Source: Bacillota bacterium (GTDB lineage: Bacteria; Bacillota; Clostridia; Acetivibrionales; DSM-1351). Taken from it: a stretch of DNA of 39,107 bases. How positions within the stretch are numbered: position 1 is the first letter of the stretch; each line of letters begins with the position of its first letter. Positions 16,282 through 25,600 of the stretch are shown here, piece after piece. Below the pieces are notes generated by a model. It saw nothing but the letters and a program-made list of their open reading frames with translations, ran no database searches and had not been told where the DNA came from. The translations under genes were made by a program, and so were the position numbers. The DNA is taken from assembly GCA_023444055.1 (NCBI GenBank), contig JAEZRV010000025.1:1-39107 (forward strand), read 5' to 3'.

Positions 16282-16600
16282 GATTCTTGAGGATAGTTAA
16301 CATTAAAGAGTCATATATGGTGTAGGAAACTCAGGTAAAATGCAAGAAATAGTAAGCTATGAAGCGGACTAGTAAAAGGAAATTGCACCTTATGGAATGC
16401 CTAATTATTAGGATATTATTTCCTATTAGAGAACTGCAAATTTGGTGAAATTGCAGTAGGTTGCAAACTTTGAACTCACCGTAGAGCTGCTGACAAAATC
16501 AGCCGAATACCCTGCGTTAAAGGGCAGAGTGAGCTATTTATGCTAACAAGAGTGGTACCGCGGATTACCCCGTCTCTTTTTAAGAGGCGGGTTTTTATGA
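16282..16600 (+). promoter_or_regulatory. T-box riboswitch (Leu) controlling leuS
   Basis: Full T-box leader. Stem I includes AGAGA...GGTGAAA (about 16429-16450) and the specifier loop GAACTCACC, with the CUC leucine codon at 16475-16477. The T-box sequence AGTGGTACCGCGG spans 16551-16563, and its TGGT bulge would pair with the ACCA end of uncharged tRNA-Leu, which carries A73. The intrinsic terminator follows at 16569-16596. Uncharged tRNA-Leu stabilises the antiterminator and turns leuS on. Specifier, bulge and gene agree with one another. Confidence 0.95.
16569..16596 (+). terminator. T-box regulated terminator
   Basis: CCCGTCTCTT (16569-16578) pairs with AAGAGGCGGG (16582-16591) with one G-U pair, followed by TTTTT. 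Its formation competes with the antiterminator that includes the T-box bulge. Confidence 0.9.
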
Positions 16601-16645
16601 TTTTATAAAAATATTGGATATAATTATTTAAAAGGAGTTGATTAA

Positions 16646-19090
16646 ATGCCATACTCAGCAGATATAGATAGAAAGTGGCAAAAGAAATGGGCAGATACTG
16701 AGATTTACAAATTTAATCCACAAAACCTAGACAAGAAGCTGTACTGTCTTGAGATGTTTTCATACCCATCAGGTGCAAATCTACACGTTGGGCACTGGTA
16801 CAATTACAGTTTAACTGATTCATGGGCAAGAATGAAGAGGATGCAAGGTTTTGAAGTATTTCATCCAATGGGTTTCGATGCATTTGGATTACCAGCTGAA
16901 AATTATGCAATTAAAACAGGTATTCATCCTGAAGATTCAACACTCAAAAATATTGAAACGATGGAAAACCAGCTCAAGGAGTTAGGAGCAACCTTTGATT
17001 GGAATTATGAATTAAAGACCTGTACACCTGACTACTATAAATGGACACAGTGGTTATTTCTCCAATTATATAAAGCTGGACTAGCTTATAGGAAGAATGC
17101 CCCTGTAAACTGGTGCCCAAAGTGTAACACAGTACTTGCGAACGAGCAGGTTATCAATGGTACTTGTGAAAGATGTGAAAGCGAAGTTACCAAACGTGAC
17201 CTTACACAATGGTTCTTCAAAATTACAGCATATGCTCAGGAACTGTTGGACAAGCTAGACACAATTGATTGGCCTGAGAAAACTAAGAAGATTCAAACTA
17301 ACTGGATAGGACGCTCAGAAGGCGCTGAAATTGAGTTCCAGGTAGCAGATCAAGATCTTAGTTTCAAGGTATTTACAACAAGAGCTGATACTCTCTATGG
17401 TGTAACATATGTTGTTCTAGCGCCAGAGAATCCACTTGTAGATAAAATTACTTCAGCTGAAAATAAAGCAACAGTAGAAGAGTATATTAAAGAGACTAAA
17501 AAGCAGTCTGATATTGAGAGACTTTCAACAACAAAAGAAAAAACAGGTGCTTTTACAGGCGCTTATGCTATTCACCCTATTACTGGCGAAAAGGTTCCAA
17601 TATGGATTGCTGACTATGTATTGGCTAGTTATGGTACAGGCTGTGTAATGGCTGTTCCTGCTCACGATGAAAGAGACTTTGACTTTGCTACAAAATACAA
17701 TCTTCCAATTAAGAGAGTAATTAAGAGTGCTGATGGAGCTAATGATGATTTACCATTCTGCGACTATGGCGTTCTTGTAAACAGTGCAGAGTTTGATGGA
17801 GTACCAACTACAGATGCTAGAATTGGTATTGTTAAAAAGCTAGAATCAGATTCAAAAGGTAGCTTAAAAATTAATTACCGTTTGAGAGATTGGCTAGTTT
17901 CCAGACAAAGATACTGGGGAGCTCCAATTCCAGTTGTTTATTGTGAACATTGCGGTGAAGTTGCTGTTCCTGAAAAGGATTTACCAGTATTACTCCCATA
18001 TAATGTTGAGTTTAAACCAGATGGAGAATCACCTTTAAAGAAATGTGATGAGTTTATAAATACAGTTTGTCCAAAGTGTGGAGGTCCTGCAAAAAGAGAT
18101 GCTGATACATTAGATACTTTTGTCTGCTCATCCTGGTATTACTTGAGATATCCAGACAGCAAAAATAGTGACAAACCTTTTGATACAGAATGGATTAATA
18201 AGATACTTCCTGTAGACAAATATGTTGGAGGCGCTGAGCATGCAGCAATGCATTTGCTTTATGCACGCTTTATAACAAAGGCTTTGCGTGACCTTGGATA
18301 TGTTAACTTTGATGAACCTTTCCTTTCACTGGTACATCAAGGCACAATTCTTGGCTCAGATGGCAACAAAATGAGTAAGTCTAAGGGTAACACTATTTCT
18401 CCTGATGAATATGTACGTAAATATGGTTCAGATATATTCAGAATGTATTTAGGTTTTGGTTTCAATTATGTTGATGGCGGCCCATGGAGTGATGACGGTC
18501 TCAAAGCGATATCAAGATTCGCAAGCAGGATAGAGAGATTAGTAGAAAGCCTGGCAGAGCAGAAAGCAAAAACAACAAGAACTGATATGGATAAAGATGA
18601 TAAAGACTTAAATTTCGCTCGTCATATGGCTATAAAGAATGCAACACAGGATACAGAGAGATTTCAGTTCAATACTTCTATCTCACGTTGCATGGAGCTT
18701 GTAAATGCGCTTTACAAATATGATGCAGAGGTTAAAGTTAAAAACATAAAGCTCTTTGAAGATACTATAGTAGACCTTATTAAATTAATTTCTCCTTTCG
18801 CTCCTCATTTTGCTGAAGAGCAGTGGGAGCAGCTTGGTTATGAGTATTCAATATTCAACCAGCCTTGGCCAGAATTTGATGAAAAAGCTTTAATAAGAGA
18901 CACTATTGAAATCGCTGTACAGATAAATGGAACTGTAAGGGGTAAAATTGAGATATCTGCAAATGCTGAAAACAGTGAAGCAGAAGCTGTCGCATTAGCT
19001 GATGATAAGATAAAACCGTTCTTAGAGGGCAAAGAAGTAAAAAAGGTTATCGTTGTTAAAGGTCGCCTTGTTAACATTGTTGCGAAGTAA
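16646..19090 (+). CDS. leuS: Leucyl-tRNA synthetase
   Basis: 814 residues, class I aminoacyl-tRNA synthetase charging tRNA-Leu in the cytoplasm. The HIGH-type motif HVGH is at residues 47-50 and KMSKS at 575-579. The zinc-binding Cys cluster 'CPKCNTVLANEQVINGTCERCES' lies near 155-177. The editing domain is marked by 'TRADTLYGVTYVVLAPE' and 'GTGCVMAVPAHDERDFDFA'. A second Cys pair ('CEHCGE', 'CPKCGG') sits in the leucine-specific region. Length and order are those of bacterial LeuRS. AAAGGAG precedes the ATG. It has its own promoter, T-box and terminator and so is transcribed alone. Confidence 0.98.
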   Translation: MPYSADIDRKWQKKWADTEIYKFNPQNLDKKLYCLEMFSYPSGANLHVGHWYNYSLTDSWARMKRMQGFEVFHPMGFDAFGLPAENYAIKTGIHPEDSTLKNIETMENQLKELGATFDWNYELKTCTPDYYKWTQWLFLQLYKAGLAYRKNAPVNWCPKCNTVLANEQVINGTCERCESEVTKRDLTQWFFKITAYAQELLDKLDTIDWPEKTKKIQTNWIGRSEGAEIEFQVADQDLSFKVFTTRADTLYGVTYVVLAPENPLVDKITSAENKATVEEYIKETKKQSDIERLSTTKEKTGAFTGAYAIHPITGEKVPIWIADYVLASYGTGCVMAVPAHDERDFDFATKYNLPIKRVIKSADGANDDLPFCDYGVLVNSAEFDGVPTTDARIGIVKKLESDSKGSLKINYRLRDWLVSRQRYWGAPIPVVYCEHCGEVAVPEKDLPVLLPYNVEFKPDGESPLKKCDEFINTVCPKCGGPAKRDADTLDTFVCSSWYYLRYPDSKNSDKPFDTEWINKILPVDKYVGGAEHAAMHLLYARFITKALRDLGYVNFDEPFLSLVHQGTILGSDGNKMSKSKGNTISPDEYVRKYGSDIFRMYLGFGFNYVDGGPWSDDGLKAISRFASRIERLVESLAEQKAKTTRTDMDKDDKDLNFARHMAIKNATQDTERFQFNTSISRCMELVNALYKYDAEVKVKNIKLFEDTIVDLIKLISPFAPHFAEEQWEQLGYEYSIFNQPWPEFDEKALIRDTIEIAVQINGTVRGKIEISANAENSEAEAVALADDKIKPFLEGKEVKKVIVVKGRLVNIVAK

Positions 19091-19178
19091 TATATTTTAA
19101 AATATTACTCAATTTTCGTATAGGAGAGTATTTCTAACTTATAGAAGTATTTCAGCTGAGGAAGTTGAGATTAAGCAT

Positions 19179-19235
19179 AAAAAAGTCTGATTCATGTAGA
19201 TACTCGTAGTTTCTCTACATGTTTTAGACTTTTTT
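19179..19235 (+). terminator. Terminator of leuS
   Basis: Arms 19179-19200 and 19214-19235 pair over 22 bases with a four-base internal loop and end in TTTTTT. It is also A-rich on the 5' side and so could work in both directions. Confidence 0.8.
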
Positions 19236-19358
19236 AGTGTAATTAAGCAACTTTCTACTGATAAGCTAAACACCATAACAAAAATCAAGTGTATTAGTCT
19301 GAAATATTAACCGTAAGGTTTCTATATAATTTTCTTACAGTAAATTTAACAATTTATT

Positions 19359-19387
19359 TTCACAATCTAATCTGGTATATTTATATT
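19359..19387 (+). promoter_or_regulatory. Possible promoter of agrB
   Basis: TTCACA (19359-19364), 17-base spacer, TATATT (19382-19387), about 48 bases before the TTG start. The region is very AT-rich, so the -35 call is moderate. Confidence 0.4.
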
Positions 19388-19434
19388 AATATGATAAAAT
19401 AATGTGCGTTAACAATATTTTGGGAGGCTTTGCT

Positions 19435-19995
19435 TTGGAAATTACATTTTATAGAACTCTTGCTAATAAATTAGCAAATGCTGTTATAGAAAATCAAGAA
19501 TACTCCGAGACGGATGAAAAACGTATCCGATATGGCTTGGTATGTATTTTTTCAGATTTATATAAATTTATTTTACTATTAATAGTATTTTCAATCTTCT
19601 CATTAACCAAAGAACTTTTGATAGCTTTTATTAGTGTTTTGTTACTTCGCCCTTTCTTAGCTGGCTACCATGCTAAAAATGAGCTTACATGTATTTTTAT
19701 GTCTTTCTTAACAATATGGATAAGTATTTCAGTGGGTAAAATGAATATTATTCCTTCTACTCTTGAGCTGTTACTGACTATTTTATTGCCCCTATTAGGT
19801 TTATTAATCGCACCTGTTCGTACTAAAAAAGTTGAAGAAAAAAAGTTAAAAAGCAAATTAATAACAGTATTTTTTACTGCTCTAATTTTATTGGTTGATT
19901 ATTTCCTACTAACAAGTCAAATTTTATTAGTATCTGCTATTTTAGTCTACATTCTTGCACTATATCAAATGTTAAAAAACTATATTAAAAAATGA
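19435..19995 (+). CDS. agrB: AgrB-like membrane peptidase for autoinducer peptide
   Basis: AgrB is a membrane cysteine peptidase that cuts the C-terminal tail off AgrD and closes the peptide ring. The start is taken at TTG 19435, seven bases after GGGAGG; ATG 19402 has no ribosome site. That gives 186 residues. The catalytic pair is visible in 'RPFLAGYHAKNELTC': His79 and Cys86, separated by six residues as in staphylococcal AgrB (His77/Cys84). About five to six hydrophobic segments follow (for example 'LLIVFSIFSL', 'LLLTILLPLLGLLIA', 'ILVYILALYQML'). Three agrD-like genes and a sensor kinase follow on the same strand, which supports the assignment. Confidence 0.92.
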   Translation: MEITFYRTLANKLANAVIENQEYSETDEKRIRYGLVCIFSDLYKFILLLIVFSIFSLTKELLIAFISVLLLRPFLAGYHAKNELTCIFMSFLTIWISISVGKMNIIPSTLELLLTILLPLLGLLIAPVRTKKVEEKKLKSKLITVFFTALILLVDYFLLTSQILLVSAILVYILALYQMLKNYIKK

Positions 19996-20053
19996 GATTA
20001 TATATGGAAAAATGGGTCTAGAAGATTAATTTTTAAAAAATTTCCCATAGTTC

Positions 20054-20082
20054 TTGACATTATGTGTAATATAAGTCATTAT
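20054..20082 (+). promoter_or_regulatory. Promoter of the first agrD-like gene
   Basis: TTGACA (20054-20059), 17-base spacer, CATTAT (20077-20082), with TATAAT three bases later at 20080-20085. The block aligns without gaps with the promoter of the third peptide gene and, with TTTACA as -35, with that of the second copy. No AgrA-type direct repeats are evident by eye. Confidence 0.55.
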
Positions 20083-20193
20083 AATACTTTGTATTAAGTA
20101 ATGAAAGGTGGGTTAAATTTGAAAAGACATTTATTAAAATTAATTGGTATTAGTTCTATAGTAATGTCAGGTCTTGTTGCTGGTGCTACTAAA
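20057..20193 (+). repeat. Direct repeat unit, copy 1 (promoter plus agrD 5' part)
   Basis: 20057-20193 is nearly identical to 20357-20492, exactly 300 bases downstream until a one-base deletion near 20430. The repeat spans the promoter, ribosome site and most of the peptide gene. It ends where the peptide C-terminal residues begin to differ, which shows recent tandem duplication followed by divergence of the signal part. Confidence 0.85.
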
Positions 20194-20226
20194 ACGTTCT
20201 GGTTTTATCAGCCAGAAGAACTATAG
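20119..20226 (+). CDS. agrD: AgrD-like autoinducer prepeptide 1
   Basis: 35-residue prepeptide starting with TTG after AAAGGTGGG. An in-frame ATG at 20101 exists, but the Shine-Dalgarno lies between the two. Residues 1-7 (MKRHLLK) are basic, 8-23 form a hydrophobic/amphipathic leader, and the signal part is K25-T26-F-W-F-Y-Q-P-E-E-L. The plan matches AgrD: leader, ring segment of a small nucleophile and bulky hydrophobics, then an acidic Pro-containing tail. No Cys or Ser is in the ring segment; T26 is the only hydroxyl conserved across the three copies. The tail is very short. It is 123 bases after agrB and has its own promoter. Too small for ordinary gene callers. Confidence 0.85.
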   Translation: MKRHLLKLIGISSIVMSGLVAGATKTFWFYQPEEL

Positions 20227-20356
20227 AACAATTAATCACTGGAAGCCCTATGAATACAAATGTGGTAATGCTACAGCATTTATAGGCAAACTATTATTAA
20301 GCGTTGCGAGGTTATATGGTTATGTAGTAATATCGTAAGCTTAAAAATTTATATTT

Positions 20357-20492
20357 ACATTATGTGTAATATAAATCATTATAATACTTTGTATTAAGTA
20401 ATGAAAGGTGGGTTAAATTTGAAAAGACATTATTAAAATTAATTGGTATTAGTTCTATAGTAATGTCAGGTCTTGTTGCTCGTGCCGCTAAA
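20357..20492 (+). repeat. Direct repeat unit, copy 2
   Basis: Second copy of the 20057-20193 unit. Differences by eye: TTGACA to TTTACA at the -35, one A/G change in the spacer, a T deletion in the codon for Leu5, and changes turning AGAT into ARAA before the conserved Lys-Thr. The bases between the copies (20227-20356) show no convincing gene. Confidence 0.8.
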
Positions 20493-20525
20493 ACCTTTTT
20501 ATTCTATGAACCAAAGCCAAATTAA
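20419..20525 (+). pseudogene. agrD: AgrD-like prepeptide 2, frameshifted
   Basis: From TTG 20419 translation gives only MKRHY before a stop, because one T of a TTT run present in copy 1 is missing. Restoring the frame yields a 35-residue peptide with the same leader and a different end, KTFLFYEPKPN, stopping at 20525. Ribosome site and promoter are intact apart from the weaker -35. No alternative start in the restored frame is preceded by a Shine-Dalgarno. It may be a true pseudogene, a phase-variable gene or a sequencing error in a short homopolymer. Confidence 0.75.
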
Positions 20526-20542
20526 TATATTTTGACCTACAT

Positions 20543-20593
20543 AAAAACCCAGAAATATATGTGCTTAATCGTACATGTATTCTGGGTTTTTTT
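20543..20593 (+). terminator. Terminator after agrD copy 2
   Basis: AAAAACCCAGAA...ATGT (20543-20562) pairs with ACAT...TTCTGGGTTTTTTT (20573-20593), with T7 at the end. Bases 20594-20758 up to the next promoter show nothing further. Confidence 0.8.
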
Positions 20594-20758
20594 AGTCACA
20601 TTATTTCTATTCAATAAAGGTAAATTACTTTTAGATTTCATCATTTTCATTAAAAACATTTTTTCGCCATACATCTTTGCTTAATTGTATATTTTATATG
20701 TTTATTTTGCATAATATCTGTATATTATACGTCATTCGCATTTTTTTGCTAGTATGTA

Positions 20759-20787
20759 TTGACTTTATATGTAAAACTTGCTATTAT
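20759..20787 (+). promoter_or_regulatory. Promoter of the third agrD-like gene
   Basis: TTGACT (20759-20764), 17-base spacer, TATTAT (20782-20787), then AAAGGAGGG and the TTG start. Confidence 0.65.
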
Positions 20788-20818
20788 TATGTTAATTTAA
20801 TGTAAAGGAGGGTTTCTA

Positions 20819-20923
20819 TTGAAAAAACATTTGTTAAAATCAATCGGGATGGGTTCCTTACTAATTACAAAGCTTACTGCAGGAGCTACTAAAACTTGGT
20901 GGTTTTTTGAGCCTAAAGAATAA
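20819..20923 (+). CDS. agrD: AgrD-like autoinducer prepeptide 3
   Basis: 34-residue prepeptide, TTG start after AAAGGAGGG. A stop codon lies just upstream in frame, so no ATG start is possible, which supports TTG starts in the other copies. MKKHLLKSIGMGSLLITKLT forms the leader and AGATKTWWFFEPKE the signal part. It aligns residue for residue with copy 1, but the ring residues become T-W-W-F-F. Cys and Ser are absent from the ring segment, and Thr26 is conserved. It has its own promoter and terminator and lies 113 bases before the sensor kinase. Missed by usual length cut-offs. Confidence 0.85.
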   Translation: MKKHLLKSIGMGSLLITKLTAGATKTWWFFEPKE

Positions 20924-20954
20924 ATAGTCTGTGAAAAATCTATCGTACTACTTG

Positions 20955-21007
20955 AAAAAACTCGTAAATACATGTAAAGTTAGTATATAGTATTTATGGG
21001 TTTTTTT
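20955..21007 (+). terminator. Terminator after agrD copy 3
   Basis: AAAAAACTCGTAAATAC (20955-20971) pairs with GTATTTATGGGTTTTTT (20990-21006) with two wobble positions and ends in a T-run. Read-through into the sensor kinase is possible, as no separate promoter for it was found. Confidence 0.7.
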
Positions 21008-21036
21008 GTGATGTTTTTTTTGAGAGGAGAGTTCGA

Positions 21037-22389
21037 GTGTACGAAGTTAGTAACATTTTTTTTACTGCCCTAGAAGGCTTTATATTTATAATATATTTTA
21101 TATCACTTTCAGATCGGAGAGATTTTTTATTTAAGCATTTTAATAAGGTTATTAATTTTGTAATACTTTTTACAATTTATACTTGTTTGCTAACCCTTAT
21201 AATTCCATCAGGATTGCAGTCATTTCCTGTTATTTTACTCACTGTAGTCATTTTAAATTATATATTTAATGGTACATTCTTTAAAAGCATAATAAAGCAT
21301 TTTCTAGTCGTAACATTCTTTTCATTTGTCGAGTTATTTATTCTAATATTCTGTATTATTGTTATTAAAATCCCTATGAATGTTATTGTTAATGACGGAT
21401 ATATTAATTTTGTATGTACTATTATCGCTAAGTCTATTGAGTCTATTGCAGCACTAATTTTATTTAAAAGTAATATAAGTATAAACTTCCTTATTGAAAA
21501 GGATTATCACCGTTCAAAATTTGCACCAAGATTAATACTTATAGCCTCTGCATTATTTATATTAGTAAGTTTAAATATTTATATATCAGGTGCTCCCGAC
21601 AAACTTGAATTTTTCAATATTCTCTCATTTATTGTCTATGCAGTTATCATAGTTGTAGTTATTTTTATGTTTCGTGAATTTTCAAGGCTTGAAATGCTTG
21701 AATTTGCCAGCGGATTAGAAAAGGAAAATATACAGCAATTGATTGAGTTTAATGAAATGGTAGCAAAGGAGCGCCATGAATATAAGAACCATTTAAACAC
21801 AATATATGGTTTATGTACTTTAAACAAACCTGATTTAAATGAAAAAATTAAGTTGTACATCAACAATTATGCAAATACCAATGTGACTCGAAATATAGCA
21901 ATAGAATCCGGAAATGATTATGTTGACGCAATTATCAATGTAAAATATAATAATGCGATACGTAAGGGAATAAATGCATCCGTAGACTTCGAGGCCCCTC
22001 TATCCTTTGCAAAAATTGAAGAGGATGCTGCTGTTACAATCATTTCTAATATTATAGAAAATGCTTTGGAATCAATAGTTCCAATGAAAAAGGAAAATAA
22101 ATATATTGATATTAAATCTTACATTAATGGCAATGCATACTATATTTCAATTTCAAATAATGGACCTATGATTACTGAAGCCGATAAGAAAAAGATTTTT
22201 AATGCTGGTTTTTCAACAAAGGATAACACATCAAAAAAGAGAGGCTTTGGTCTTAACATAGTTCTTTCAGAATTAGAACGCTCTGGTGGAAATATTACTA
22301 TAAATAGTACTGATGAAGTAACAGAGTTTTTGGTATCTCTCAAACTAAGTTCCCAGCAGGCCATTACGAAGATGGCGGCATCTTTATAA
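21037..22389 (+). CDS. agrC: AgrC-like GHKL sensor histidine kinase
   Basis: 450 residues, GTG start after GAGAGGAG. Six or seven hydrophobic segments occupy residues about 1-215 and would sense a peptide at the membrane. The kinase part begins near 225: H-box RHEYKNHL with His247 as phospho-acceptor, N-box NIIENALESI from N338, and G-box RGFGLNIV from R402. This is the HPK10/GHKL class of AgrC, ComD and the clostridial VirS-like kinases. Adjacency to agrB and agrD copies indicates the peptide ligand. No LytTR response regulator follows; the single LytTR protein in the window (34787) lacks a receiver domain. The partner must be elsewhere. Confidence 0.9.
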   Translation: MYEVSNIFFTALEGFIFIIYFISLSDRRDFLFKHFNKVINFVILFTIYTCLLTLIIPSGLQSFPVILLTVVILNYIFNGTFFKSIIKHFLVVTFFSFVELFILIFCIIVIKIPMNVIVNDGYINFVCTIIAKSIESIAALILFKSNISINFLIEKDYHRSKFAPRLILIASALFILVSLNIYISGAPDKLEFFNILSFIVYAVIIVVVIFMFREFSRLEMLEFASGLEKENIQQLIEFNEMVAKERHEYKNHLNTIYGLCTLNKPDLNEKIKLYINNYANTNVTRNIAIESGNDYVDAIINVKYNNAIRKGINASVDFEAPLSFAKIEEDAAVTIISNIIENALESIVPMKKENKYIDIKSYINGNAYYISISNNGPMITEADKKKIFNAGFSTKDNTSKKRGFGLNIVLSELERSGGNITINSTDEVTEFLVSLKLSSQQAITKMAASL

Positions 22390-22500
22390 TTTAGTATGTG
22401 ATTTCCGAATATGGCTTGACTACAATAGTGAATGTCGTAGAATGACTTTTAACCCATTGTATGATAGTGCACAATTTCAGCCTAATAATTAGTAAAAATT

Positions 22501-22537
22501 AAGACTTGTTTCTCATTTTTGAGCAAGTCTTTTTTTG
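22501..22537 (+). terminator. Terminator after agrC
   Basis: AAGACTTG...CTCA pairs with TGAG...CAAGTCTT and ends in a T-run. No gene or clear promoter is visible in the rest of 22390-22697. Confidence 0.75.
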
Positions 22538-22697
22538 TGAAAGTAGTATGGTTTTTTTGACTGTATTTTATTGCACATCTATATTTATTATTAAATATCT
22601 ACACATTACTCTGGAAATTGGTTATAATAAAGGGATAGTCCGGAAAAAATCGATTTAGCAATACTGCAAATTATAACTAAAAAATTAGGAGTAACAG

Positions 22698-25600
22698 ATG
22701 TTTCATATTTCAAAAGATAGTATATATTATTTGTCAACCCCTATAAAATTTAACAGAGGGTTGGATTATTATAAATCTAAAAGGGTACGTTCTGTATCTT
22801 TTAATGAAGATATGTTTTTGTTTGATGCATCTGTTATAGGGACGCACCCTTATAATGTTCAAATACAATTTGATAAAAGTGGTGATTTAAAAGATTATTC
22901 TTGTACCTGTCATGACTTTTTGGATACAAATAGTTGCTGCAAGCATATTATATCGGTATTATTTTTAATAAATGCAAAGGACGAGCAAGGCTTTTTTAAT
23001 TCTACAAGTCAAAAACAGGCATCGAAAGAAATCTTCGACTTCTTTCAGTCTTTATCTAGTACCTCTAAGACCGAATTAAATGTTGAGTTTAGCCTAGAGC
23101 TATTTAAGTCAAAATCCTCTTTTGCAAAAATAGGCCCATCTGCTATACTGACAATGCGTATTGGATTAGACCGTCTTTATATTGTAAGAAATATTAATGA
23201 GTTGCTAGAATGTATTACAAATAATAAAGAACTTAGTTATGGAAAAGGATTTTCCTTTGATCCTGCCATACATGATTTTAAAGAAACTGATAAACCAATA
23301 ATCTCATATATACAAGAAATATGGCAAAATGAATATTTAAATGATTATATGGCTGGAGATACAAAAAAGCAATCCACTTTAAAAAGCAAAGATATATTTC
23401 TATCTGAGGCAGCACTAATGCGTTTACTCAAATTAATGGAACCTAGCATTTTTAATGTAGTACTTAATGAGCAAATACTTGAAAATGCCTGCATAATTGA
23501 ACAGGATATCCCTATAGAGTTTATACTAACTAAAAATGCGGCTTCAGTGGAACTTAATATTAATGCAAAATACCCTATTCACCAGATTACTTCTAATTGC
23601 GAATATTTTTTATATAAAGGTAATATTCATAAAGTTTCAAAGCCCCAGCAAGAGTACTTCAAACCTTTTTTTCAGTATATGTCAAACCAAAAATCAAACA
23701 AGATTACTTTTCAAAATCAGGATAAAGAGAAGTTTTTTACTGAGATATTGCCCTTCGTTGAGAAAATAGGGCATCTATCCATTGATGATGAGCTTCTTGC
23801 AATAGTTGAACGCCCTGAATTTGAGCCAGAAATATATCTTGATAGACTAGAAGGTATAATAACCGCAGATGTTAAATTTAAGTACGGTGAAAGAGCTATA
23901 AATCCATTTTCTGCTGGAGGAAGCCAGTCTACTTCTGATAAAATACTCATAAGAGATATTGAGAGGGAAAGAATTATTCTTGATATTCTTGCTGAAACAG
24001 ATTGTAAAGTAAGTGGAAATAAAACTTATCTTGATGAAGAAGAAAAAATATTTGACTTTGTTAATTATGTCATTCCTAAACTGCAGGAATATTCTCAAGT
24101 ATACTATTCTGAAAGCTTTAAGGCGATGAGCTTTAGGAAAACACTTTCATTTTCAGGTGCTTTAAGGCTAAATAGCTTAAACGACTTCCTAGAATTTAGT
24201 TTTTATATTGATGGAGTTCAGAAGGACGAGTTGGCTGCTATATTCGATAGTATCAAGCAAAAAAAGAAGTATTATAGGTTGAAGGATGGCGCATTTTTGC
24301 CATTAGAATCCGAAGAATTAAACAAAATGGCTGAAATAATAGATCAGCTCGATTTAAGTTCCTCTGATATTGAAAATGATATAATTCAGCTACCTAAGTA
24401 TCGCGCGCTTTATATGGATAATATTCTTAAAGAAAGCGGCATGAAGTTTTTTGAAAGGAATAGTGCTTTAAAGAATTTAATTCGTGATATACAAGAGCCT
24501 GCTGAAACCGAATACAAAATACCTGGAACAATTAAGGGTACACTAAGAGACTACCAGAAACTAGGCTTTAAGTGGCTCAAAACACTCTCTGTGTATGGTC
24601 TTGGTGGTATATTAGCTGATGATATGGGATTAGGAAAAACGCTGCAAGTCATTACACTGCTTCAGTATGAAAAGCAAATTTCCGGCAGCTCTACATCCAT
24701 TGTTGTTGTACCAACTTCATTGATTTATAACTGGTGCTCAGAAGTTCATAAATTTGCACCTGAGATGACAGTTACCGCTGTAGTTGGCAATAAATTAGAG
24801 CGTGAGAGCTTAATTAAATTAGGTCTTAATTCAGATATACTAGTTACCTCATATGCCCTTATAAGGAGAGATATTGATAAATACAAGGATTTATCCTTTA
24901 GATACTGTATTCTTGATGAAGCACAGCATATTAAAAATCCATCATCCCAAGCGTCCAAAGCTGTAAAACAATTGGTATCAAATAATAAGCTGGCTTTGAC
25001 AGGAACTCCAATGGAAAATAATTTGACAGAATTATGGTCCGTATTTGATTTTATACTTCCTGGTTATTTGCATTCCCACTCAAAATTTGTTGAGAAGTAT
25101 GAGGTGCCCATTTCTAAAGGTGATACTTCAGCATTATCCAGTCTAAGTAAGCAGCTTAAACCATTTATTCTAAGAAGACTCAAGCAAGACGTTCTTAAGG
25201 AGTTACCTGAAAAAATTGAGCATATAATAGAAGCTGAGCTTACTGATGAGCAGAAAAAGCTTTATGTGGCCTATTTAGAGCAAGCTAAAGGAGACTTGTT
25301 CAAAGAAATAAGCGAAAAAGGCTTCGAAAAAAGTCACATGAAAATACTCTCAGTGCTTACAAGGCTAAGACAACTTTGCTGCCATCCATCACTCTTTGTA
25401 GATAGCTTTTCAGGAGATAGTGGTAAGTTTTTGCTTCTTAAAGAAGTTGTAGAGGACTCATTGATGGCTGGTCATAGGATACTTCTCTTTTCTCAGTTTA
25501 CATCTATGCTGTCAATTATCAGGGAATGGCTCATTGAGTCTAATATAGATTACTCTTATTTAGACGGCTCTACTCCTGCCGAAGAAAGAATACGGTTAGT

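Noticed and set aside
20227..20356. Open stretch encoding 'NHWKPYEYKCGNATAFIGK...' between agrD copies, containing a Cys
   Set aside because: It has no ribosome site and its only upstream start (GTG) lies inside agrD copy 1 in another frame. No AgrD-like order of leader and tail is present. Treated as spacer.
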